Part shown: positions 1-5,806 of the stretch, in pieces
How positions within the stretch are numbered: position 1 is the first letter of the stretch
Layout: each line of letters starts with the position of its first letter
Source of the DNA: an uncultured Bacilli bacterium
GTDB taxonomy: Bacteria > Bacillota_I > Bacilli_A > RF39 > UBA660
Length of the DNA: 9,470 nt
NCBI GenBank assembly: GCA_944332645.1
Contig: CALVKK010000039.1
Location: 1 to 9,470, forward strand
Direction of reading: 5' to 3'
The notes under the pieces: model-generated
What the model saw: the letters and a program-made list of their open reading frames with translations, nothing else
The model's database searches: none
Told to the model about the DNA's origin: nothing
Position numbers and translations under genes: made by a program

Positions 1-1029
1 TAATTTATCGGCAAGATTGGTAGCATATTTTGCATATTGTTCTCCATATATTGATTGTGATATTATTAAAATATATTTTATATTTTCTTTCATGAAATTA
101 GGAACTTTAATTTTGGAGGTAATTTTATTTTCTAAAAAAGGGTATCCAACATACTTTATGTTTTTGTCATGAAAACATAAGTTGGTTTTATCAACTAACT
201 TTTCTCCATATCCAAATAAATAATCGGATGTTGAGTATAAATTATATCCAAGTGGATTTTTTCTTTCTAAAGGATCGTTTTTTGAAATAACCCCATGTTG
301 CAAATCTATTGTCGGTATATTGTTTTTCCTACATATAGAATTAATCAATACTTTGAAGTAAGTTGGACGATAATTAATAAGAATGACTTTGGGGTTTAAT
401 TTTTTAATTAATTTAAAATAAGTTTTATCCATTACAATAAAGTAAATTATTAAATCTGTAAAAACATTTTTTGTATAAGAAATATCTATGTTAAATTCAT
501 TGAATATAATTTTGTAAAGATAATCTAATTCATTTTCAATAATTTTCTTTTTTTTCTTGTCGAAAAATCTTTTTTTAATTAGAAAATAAAATTCATATAA
601 ATCTATGTATTTTAAATTTAAAGAAGTAGTAGGATAAAAATGAGGTGGCATTCCGTATCCCCATGCTCTCCAACTTGGTTCTTCAATAGTCATACAATTA
701 TATTTTGAAGATAAATTATTTGCTATAGGATCAATAAAAATTGATTTATATTTATCTAATTCTTTTGTTCTTCTTGGGTCCGACAAAAATAATAAATCAA
801 TGTTTTTTTTATTGAAAAAAGTGTATCTAAAAAATTGTTTAAAGTAAATTTTTTTATCTTTTAATTTTGTTTTTTTGCATATATCTGCGACTTTGTTTGT
901 ACCTTCATATTTAGATTTTAGTTCATAAAAAATATTCATTCTACAAAAATCCCAATAATTAATATTTAATATTTTTCTATTATGTAAATTATATTTTTTT
1001 TCAAACATAAATAAGGTTTCTAACTTCAT
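1..1029 (-). CDS. Putative GT-B-type glycosyl/glycerophosphotransferase (C-terminus beyond left edge)
   Basis: The frame is open for 343 codons from ATG at 1029 to the window edge with no stop, so the gene is partial at its 3' end. The start is supported by a Shine-Dalgarno-like AGGAGATGA at 1047-1039, 9 bases upstream. There is no signal peptide or membrane segment, so the protein is probably cytoplasmic. Residues 239-246 read PTIDLQHG, followed by NPLGYN (258-263), a LFGYGEKL stretch (281-288) and YVGYPFLE (303-310). A QHG turn, then an FG element, then a GYP-type element is the pattern I associate with GT-B-fold transferases of capsule and teichoic-acid type loci (CDP-glycerol glycerophosphotransferase-like, or capsular and sialyl transferase-like). 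The N-terminal 200 residues are Lys-, Asn- and aromatic-rich and I do not recognise them. A surface-polysaccharide role is inference, and donor and acceptor cannot be read from the sequence. The gene is transcribed divergently from helD. Confidence is high that this is a gene and moderate for the family. Confidence 0.72.
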   Translation of the reverse strand, partial: MKLETLFMFEKKYNLHNRKILNINYWDFCRMNIFYELKSKYEGTNKVADICKKTKLKDKKIYFKQFFRYTFFNKKNIDLLFLSDPRRTKELDKYKSIFIDPIANNLSSKYNCMTIEEPSWRAWGYGMPPHFYPTTSLNLKYIDLYEFYFLIKKRFFDKKKKKIIENELDYLYKIIFNEFNIDISYTKNVFTDLIIYFIVMDKTYFKLIKKLNPKVILINYRPTYFKVLINSICRKNNIPTIDLQHGVISKNDPLERKNPLGYNLYSTSDYLFGYGEKLVDKTNLCFHDKNIKYVGYPFLENKITSKIKVPNFMKENIKYILIISQSIYGEQYAKYATNLADKL

Positions 1030-1059
1030 ATTAAATTTTCATCTCCTAAAATCCTCTAT

Positions 1060-1088
1060 ATAATATCATGATTGTATAAAAAACACAA
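1060..1088 (-). promoter_or_regulatory. Extended -10 promoter for the leftward transferase gene
   Basis: On the minus strand a TATTAT -10 element (1065-1060) is preceded directly by TGA (1068-1066), giving the TGn extended -10. A weak -35 (TTGTGT, 1088-1083) lies 17 bases upstream. Predicted transcription starts near 1053, giving a leader of about 24 bases that carries the ribosome-binding site. This is assigned by consensus only. Confidence 0.5.
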
Positions 1089-1102
1089 TATATATTAAAA
1101 AA

Positions 1103-1131
1103 TTGACAAAATAATGCGATTCGTGTAAAAT
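1103..1131 (+). promoter_or_regulatory. Near-consensus sigma-A promoter for helD
   Basis: A perfect -35 TTGACA (1103-1108), a 17-base spacer and the -10 TAAAAT (1126-1131) lie just upstream of helD. An A/T-rich tract (about 1089-1102) before the -35 could act as an UP element. Initiation would fall near 1138, leaving a leader of about 30 bases. This position also excludes the in-frame GTG at 1132 as a start codon, because it sits at or before the transcript 5' end. Confidence 0.75.
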
Positions 1132-1155
1132 GTGATATGTTTTAAAGACAATTTC

Positions 1156-1162
1156 GGAGGTG
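1156..1162 (+). promoter_or_regulatory. Ribosome-binding site fixing the helD start
   Basis: GGAGGTG lies 5 bases before ATG 1168 and complements the 16S rRNA 3' end strongly. It selects ATG 1168 over the in-frame GTG 12 codons upstream, which has no such site and overlaps the promoter. Confidence 0.8.
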
Positions 1163-1167
1163 AATAT

Positions 1168-3126
1168 ATGCAAACAGAATTAGACCATTTGAGTTTTACT
1201 TTAAATAAATACGATGAAGTAATAGATGATACTAATTTAAAATTGACTAATTTGAAAAAAATATACAAATATGATTATGATGCAATGCTTGAAGAAAAAT
1301 TTAAATTAGAAAATGAAATAGCTTCTTTAGAAAAAGCAAAATTAAAACCATATTTTGCTAGAATTGATTTTAAAAGTGATATTAACGATATTTGCTATAT
1401 TGGTAAAAAGGGAGTTATTGATTATGATAATAACATAATTACAGTAGATTGGCGCGCGCCAATATCTAGTTTATATTATGATTCTAATATTGGTGCTGCA
1501 CAATATAATGCACCAGAAGGAATTGTCAAAGGTGAACTTATTTTAAAGCGTCAATATACTATTGAAGACAGTCAGCTAATTGGATTTAATGATGTTGATA
1601 CAGTAAGCAACGATGAATTATTGAAACCATATTTAAGTGAAAGTGCAGATAATAGACTGAAGAATATAGTTTCTACTATACAAAGTGAGCAAAATAAAAT
1701 AATAAGAGAAAATATGAATAAAAATTTAGTTATACAAGGAGTTGCCGGTAGTGGAAAAACTACTGTTGCTCTACATAGAATAGCATATTTAGTTTATAAT
1801 AATCGTGATTTATACAAACCAAGTGATTATATGGTAATAGGTCCAAATAAATTCTTTGTAAGTTATATCTCTAGTATTCTTCCGGATTTAGATGTTAATG
1901 GAGTAACTCAAAATACTTTAGATGAATTATTTTTAAGTTATGTAAAAGAAGATTATAAAATAATTAATTCACTTGATAAAATTACTGATAAAGATGATTA
2001 CTCAAAATTTAGAGTTTCATTAAAATTAAAAAATATTATTGATGAATATTTTGACAATTTGCAAATAATTCCGAATGATGATTTGAAAATTAACAATGTA
2101 AAAATAATAGATAAGAAAATTATATTAGATATTTATAATGATTTAAATAAAAATATGTTTGAAAGTGTCAAAAGTAAAATTGAAAGATGCTTATTACTTT
2201 TGAACAAATATATAGAAGTTAATAAAAATCAGATAATTTCGAAATTAATAAAGGATGATGTAGATAAAAAAGTTATAAATGAATTAAAAAATAACATAGG
2301 TACACATTTAAAAAAACATTTTACAGTTTTAAATAAAAAAGTCAAAAATATTTATATTGAAATATTAAATAATTTGAATTATGATACAAAAGACATAAAC
2401 AAAAACATTATTGAAGTAGAGGATATACCTGCTATGCTATATATAAAATTCAAATTAAATGGTAGTAGCGAATTTGATAAATATAGACATATTGTAATAG
2501 ATGAAGCACAAGACTATGGGCGATTTGCGTTCTATGTTTTAAAAAAAATGTTTAAAAATGCAACATTTAGTATATATGGTGATTTAGCACAAAGTCTTTA
2601 TTCATATAGAAGTGTTAGTGATTGGAAATGTTTAAATGATATATTTAATAATTTGGAAATTCTTAAATTAAATAAGAGTTACCGTACTACTATAGAAATA
2701 ATGAATGAAGCAAATAGGATAAATGAATTACTTAATTTAGATAAAGCAATACCAGTTATAAGACATGGTGATAGTGTTGAACATTTAAACAAATGTAAAA
2801 TAAATGATATAATAGATATGGTTGGAGGATTAAAAAAACGATATAACACCATTGCTATTATAACAAAATCAAATTTAGAAGCAAAAAAATTATATGTTGC
2901 ATTGAAAGATAAAATAAATTTAAATTTGATAACAAGTGATAATTTAAATTATAATAATGATATTAATATATTACCGAGTTATTTGTCTAAAGGGTTAGAA
3001 TTTGATGGTGTAATATTAGTTGATAATGAATTTGATAAAAATTGTATAATAGATCTAAAATTATTTTATGTTGCTATGACTAGAGCGTTACATAAATTAT
3101 TAATCGTAAAAAATATAGTGAATTGA
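1168..3126 (+). CDS. helD: HelD-type SF1 helicase-like motor (RNA polymerase recycling factor)
   Basis: This encodes a UvrD-like superfamily 1 ATPase of 652 residues. Start ATG 1168 is set by GGAGGTG at 1156-1162. Motifs in order: a predicted N-terminal helical hairpin (about residues 5-60); a DWRAPIS segment (94-100) in the conserved HelD N-terminal part; Walker A GVAGSGKTT (191-199) followed by ALHRIAYL; motif II IDEAQD (444-449); motif III GDLAQS (471-476); motif IV SYRT (504-507); motif V LSKGLEFD (606-613); motif VI YVAMTRA (634-640). DWRAP together with GVAGSGKTTVALHR is characteristic of Gram-positive HelD, which binds RNA polymerase and uses its coiled-coil and ATPase domains to strip the enzyme from DNA and nucleic acid; it is distinct from E. 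coli helicase IV. B. subtilis HelD is about 774 residues, so this one is roughly 120 shorter, apparently in the N-terminal arm and the region between Walker A and motif II. It is transcribed alone from its own promoter. An uncharacterised HelD paralogue is the main alternative. Confidence 0.85.
   Translation: MQTELDHLSFTLNKYDEVIDDTNLKLTNLKKIYKYDYDAMLEEKFKLENEIASLEKAKLKPYFARIDFKSDINDICYIGKKGVIDYDNNIITVDWRAPISSLYYDSNIGAAQYNAPEGIVKGELILKRQYTIEDSQLIGFNDVDTVSNDELLKPYLSESADNRLKNIVSTIQSEQNKIIRENMNKNLVIQGVAGSGKTTVALHRIAYLVYNNRDLYKPSDYMVIGPNKFFVSYISSILPDLDVNGVTQNTLDELFLSYVKEDYKIINSLDKITDKDDYSKFRVSLKLKNIIDEYFDNLQIIPNDDLKINNVKIIDKKIILDIYNDLNKNMFESVKSKIERCLLLLNKYIEVNKNQIISKLIKDDVDKKVINELKNNIGTHLKKHFTVLNKKVKNIYIEILNNLNYDTKDINKNIIEVEDIPAMLYIKFKLNGSSEFDKYRHIVIDEAQDYGRFAFYVLKKMFKNATFSIYGDLAQSLYSYRSVSDWKCLNDIFNNLEILKLNKSYRTTIEIMNEANRINELLNLDKAIPVIRHGDSVEHLNKCKINDIIDMVGGLKKRYNTIAIITKSNLEAKKLYVALKDKINLNLITSDNLNYNNDINILPSYLSKGLEFDGVILVDNEFDKNCIIDLKLFYVAMTRALHKLLIVKNIVN
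1448..1463. repeat. GC-rich 16-bp perfect palindrome inside helD
   Basis: ATTGGCGC/GCGCCAAT is a perfect inverted repeat with no spacer. It encodes the core of the conserved DWRAPI segment with CGC and GCG codons, where this AT-rich gene otherwise uses AGA/CGT/CGA and GCA/GCT. It contains six consecutive GCGCGC bases, an island in an extremely AT-rich gene. It may be chance conservation of the motif codons or an mRNA hairpin. Confidence 0.6.
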
Positions 3127-3168
3127 TAGATTAAGCTACAATAGTATTATTTAAAATGGTGTTTAAAC

Positions 3169-3217
3169 ATTTAAACTTTAATGATGATAGAAATATAATA
3201 AAAGTTTAAATCATTTT
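3169..3217 (+). terminator. Possible weak terminator after helD
   Basis: ATTTAAACTTT (3169-3179) pairs perfectly with AAAGTTTAAAT (3201-3211) across a 21-base loop and is followed by CATTTTT. The stem is almost entirely A-T and the loop is large, so it would be a poor intrinsic terminator. Its position 43 bases after the helD stop is appropriate. Confidence 0.3.
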
Positions 3218-3324
3218 TAGAAATGTAAAAGAAATATCATATTTTCAACAAATTTTCAAAAATTTACACATAAAATCTACTACAACATTTTTATATATGA
3301 TAGAATAACGGCAAAATGAGGTAA

Positions 3325-3344
3325 TTTTATATCATGATATAAAA
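3325..3344. repeat. Perfect 20-bp palindrome in the intergenic gap
   Basis: TTTTATATCA is followed directly by its exact complement-reverse TGATATAAAA. It lies about 180 bases upstream of the carboxypeptidase start. It could be a binding site for a dimeric regulator or a cruciform-prone A/T palindrome. The core ATATCATGAT recurs at 1063-1072 over the -10 region of the transferase promoter. Confidence 0.55.
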
Positions 3345-3524
3345 GAACAATAAATGTGCAAAGCTTATAATACTGATTTTTAGTAAAAAGAAATTTTAGA
3401 TTTAGTGAGATTGTAAAATAAGAGTAAATAAAAAAATATTTATTTTTATTAACCAACTTATTAGATTTCTTTTTTTTATGACATTTTTTTCGATGTGAAT
3501 CATAAGTTTTAATAGGTGATTTAA

Positions 3525-4658
3525 ATGAAAAAAATATTTGGCATTATGCTAGCTTTATTAGTCCTTTTACCATATAATATTTTTGCTTTAGAACTAGCTC
3601 CTAATGCAACTAGTGTAATAGTCTTAGAACCAACCACTGGAGAAATTATCTATGAAAGAAATTCCCATGAGCGAAGACATCCTGCTAGTATGACTAAGAT
3701 AATGACTATGTTGTTAGTCATGGAAGCCATTGAGAAAGAAATTATCCATTGGGAAGATATGGTAACGGTATCTAGCAATGCTTCTAGTATGGGTGGTAGT
3801 CAAATTTTACTAGAAACAGGTGAACAGATGAGTGTTTACGATATGTTTAAAGGATTATCTGTGGCTAGTGGTAATGACGCAGCAGTAGCATTAGCTGAAA
3901 AGATTGCCGGTACTGAAGAAATGTTTGTTAAAATGATGAATGATCGTGCCAAAGAATTAGGATTACAAGATACAAATTTTAAAAATAGTCATGGTTTAGA
4001 CGAAGCAAATCATTATTCAACAGCATATGATATGGCTATAATTGCTAAAGAGCTATCAAAACACGAAAAAGTATTTGAGTTTACTTCAATATATGAAGAT
4101 TATTTAAGAAAAGGAACAGATAGATCGTTTTGGCTCGTTAATACCAATAAATTGGTTCGATTTTATAAAGGTGTTGACGGATTAAAAACAGGATATACTT
4201 CTGAGGCAGGATTTTGTTTAACTGCAACAGCTAATATCAATGGTATGAGAATAATTGCCGTTGTCATGGGTGAACCAGATAGTGATACTAGAAATAAAGA
4301 AGTATCTAGTATATTTGATTATGTTTATGCTCAATATGGTTTAAATAAAGTTATCGATACGAATACTGTTGTTAAAGAAGTAGCAGTAGAAAAGGGTAAA
4401 CAAGAGTATGTAGGTGTAGTTCCAAAAGAAGATGTAACAGATTTATATAATAAAAATGATGGAATTGGTGAATTTACATATGATATAAAAGTAGATAGTA
4501 TTAAAGCACCAATATCTAAAGGGGATGTGGTTGGTCAACTCACTTTAATGGAAAATAATAACATCATCAAGACGATCGATTTAACTGTCAATGATGATGT
4601 TGAAAAAGCCAATATATTTGAGTTATATATAAGATATTTAAAACAAGTATTTAATTAA
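3525..4658 (+). CDS. Secreted D-alanyl-D-alanine carboxypeptidase, peptidase family S11 (PBP5/DacF type)
   Basis: This encodes a 377-residue low-molecular-mass penicillin-binding protein that removes the terminal D-Ala from peptidoglycan pentapeptides outside the membrane, limiting cross-linking. Start ATG 3525 follows AGGTGAT at 3514-3520. Residues 1-21 form a signal peptide (MKK, a Leu-rich core, likely cleavage after IFA). All three catalytic motifs are present: SMTK (55-58, nucleophile Ser55), SGN (115-117) and KTG (221-223). A PBP5-type C-terminal beta domain follows (about 275-355). The last 15 or so residues (NIFELYIRYLKQVFN) look amphipathic, as expected for the membrane-surface anchor of this family. 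The length is close to that of B. subtilis DacF (about 389), so it is complete. It is transcribed alone and ends in a strong terminator. The paralogue name (dacA, dacB or dacF) cannot be decided, so no symbol is given. Confidence 0.93.
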   Translation: MKKIFGIMLALLVLLPYNIFALELAPNATSVIVLEPTTGEIIYERNSHERRHPASMTKIMTMLLVMEAIEKEIIHWEDMVTVSSNASSMGGSQILLETGEQMSVYDMFKGLSVASGNDAAVALAEKIAGTEEMFVKMMNDRAKELGLQDTNFKNSHGLDEANHYSTAYDMAIIAKELSKHEKVFEFTSIYEDYLRKGTDRSFWLVNTNKLVRFYKGVDGLKTGYTSEAGFCLTATANINGMRIIAVVMGEPDSDTRNKEVSSIFDYVYAQYGLNKVIDTNTVVKEVAVEKGKQEYVGVVPKEDVTDLYNKNDGIGEFTYDIKVDSIKAPISKGDVVGQLTLMENNNIIKTIDLTVNDDVEKANIFELYIRYLKQVFN

Positions 4659-4666
4659 ATACTTGT
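4643..4666. repeat. Perfect 24-bp palindrome spanning the carboxypeptidase stop codon
   Basis: ACAAGTATTTAA is immediately followed by its exact reverse complement TTAAATACTTGT. The TAA stop (4656-4658) lies just past its centre. In RNA it would form a hairpin of about ten pairs one base before the intrinsic terminator stem, making a double hairpin at the transcript 3' end. Confidence 0.7.
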
Positions 4667-4667
4667 C

Positions 4668-4699
4668 AGAGTGTTGATAAAGTACAATACTCTTTTTTT
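4668..4699 (+). terminator. Rho-independent terminator of the carboxypeptidase gene
   Basis: AGAGTGTTG (4668-4676) pairs with CAATACTCT (4685-4693), nine pairs including one G-U, across an 8-base loop. A run of seven T follows at 4693-4699. It sits ten bases after the stop codon and is a textbook intrinsic terminator. Confidence 0.88.
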
Positions 4700-4807
4700 A
4701 TGTAAAAAATAATTAAAATGGTTAGAAAAATAAATAATAGTCAAAAAATTCAAGAAAAAATTTGAACATAAAGATAAAATAGAAAAATAAAATAATAGAA
4801 ACCAAGT

Positions 4808-4838
4808 AAAAAGTATTGATTATCTTTCAATACTTTTA
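4808..4838 (-). terminator. Terminator of the leftward flippase-methyltransferase unit, probably bidirectional
   Basis: AAAAGTATTGA (4809-4819) and TCAATACTTTT (4827-4837) form a perfect 11-bp stem with a 7-base loop. On the minus strand the stem ends in a run of five U (to 4808), 18 bases after the methyltransferase stop. On the plus strand it ends in four U, so it can also back up the convergent carboxypeptidase terminator. Confidence 0.72.
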
Positions 4839-4854
4839 ATATCACTCATATTTA

Positions 4855-5790
4855 TTAATATGGTATAGCTATTAATACTATTTCTGTTGGATAAGTATTA
4901 CTACCGTAATATCTTAAATAAAAATTATAGTATTGATTGTATTCAAAAATCAATTTTGGAATTCGCCATAGATCCATATTATTGTGATAAACAGATATAA
5001 GCAATTTAGGTTTATCATTCATGATATGGTTTTTAGCTCCTAATAATGCTTCATACTCTGAACCTTCAATATCCATTTTAATCATGTCAATCTTTTCTTC
5101 GATATCATCATCTAAACAAACAGTTTCTATCTCAATATCACCAGATTGAGTAATTTGATTACCAGAACTATCAACAGCACTTTTTTTCAAAAACATTGTA
5201 CCATTAATGTCACTAACAGCTTTATTTTTATAAATGATATTATCGTAATTACTTAAATTATTTTTTAAAATTGCCATTGTTTCCTTTGTAATTTCATAAC
5301 AGTATATTTTTTGATAATTATTATAAATTTCAATATAATCCAAAGTCGTATCACCAGTATATGCACCTAGATCAATAAATACCTCATTATTACAATTAGG
5401 AATAATATCAAGATCAAAATAATGTTTGAATTTTGAATTGATACATTCTTTGAGTGTTTTAAAATCATATTGATACCAGTTATTTAAAATTGCATATAAA
5501 ATTTTTTTAGATGTATAATCTTTTAAGCAATTATATAGCCAATTATAATCCTCGATATGATCGTGTAAAGATTTAGCCTTTTCATATAATTGATTATAAT
5601 CATTGTGGTCAATATCTAAAGTACCCCAGTAATTAAATTGCCTAAAAAATTTTTCAAATGATTTTTGTGTGTCAGGATGTATGATTTTAAATTTAGATTT
5701 GATATTACTAAAAATATCATCGGTATCCATATTTTCGATTTTTTTTGTTAAAGCATTAAAATTCTTGTCAATTATATTGATAAATATCAC
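4855..5790 (-). CDS. FkbM-family SAM-dependent methyltransferase
   Basis: This is about 311 residues if read from GTG at 5790. The SAM-binding motif I is FIDLGAYTGDT (138-148), the motif II acid is in YCYE (173-176), and KMDIEGSE (238-245) is the FkbM hallmark. The family transfers methyl groups to hydroxyls, often on sugars or polyketides. The N-terminal 130 residues are a helical, Tyr- and Asn-rich extension seen in many surface-polysaccharide FkbM proteins. There is no signal peptide or membrane segment. It lies 16 bases after the flippase stop, so it is co-transcribed, and methylation of an exported glycan or lipid-linked intermediate is a reasonable inference. The start is uncertain: GTG 5790 lies inside the only good ribosome-binding site (GAGGTGAT), an ATC at 5781 sits at the expected spacing, and the first in-frame ATG (5730, residue 21) has no ribosome-binding site. 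Confidence 0.85.
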   Translation of the reverse strand: MIFINIIDKNFNALTKKIENMDTDDIFSNIKSKFKIIHPDTQKSFEKFFRQFNYWGTLDIDHNDYNQLYEKAKSLHDHIEDYNWLYNCLKDYTSKKILYAILNNWYQYDFKTLKECINSKFKHYFDLDIIPNCNNEVFIDLGAYTGDTTLDYIEIYNNYQKIYCYEITKETMAILKNNLSNYDNIIYKNKAVSDINGTMFLKKSAVDSSGNQITQSGDIEIETVCLDDDIEEKIDMIKMDIEGSEYEALLGAKNHIMNDKPKLLISVYHNNMDLWRIPKLIFEYNQYYNFYLRYYGSNTYPTEIVLIAIPY

Positions 5791-5806
5791 CTCATAGAAG
5801 TATATG

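Larger units (their letters stand above)
3127..3524. other. 398-base gene-free gap between helD and the carboxypeptidase gene
   Basis: No coding frame of useful size with a ribosome-binding site occurs on either strand, and the region is dense in stops. It holds a weak AT-only hairpin just after helD (3169-3211), a perfect 20-bp palindrome (3325-3344) and low-complexity A/T runs at about 3425-3450 (TAAATA/TATTTA and AATAAAAA/TTTTTATT inverted repeats). No tRNA, riboswitch or clear insertion-sequence ends were recognised. The downstream promoter must lie here, but no convincing one stands out; the best guess is ATGACA (3478-3483), 17 bases, CATAAG (3501-3506), which would give an implausibly short leader. 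Confidence 0.6.

Noticed and set aside
1132..1167. Upstream in-frame GTG start for helD at 1132
   Set aside because: It touches the -10 box and lies before the predicted transcript start, while ATG 1168 has a near-perfect GGAGGTG site.
3354..3383. Nine-codon reading frame in the 398-base gap
   Set aside because: It has no ribosome-binding site and is too short to distinguish from chance in this sequence.
3425..3450. A/T inverted repeats AATAAAAA/TTTTTATT and TAAATA/TATTTA
   Set aside because: These are low-complexity runs expected by chance in such AT-rich DNA, with no terminator or operator features.
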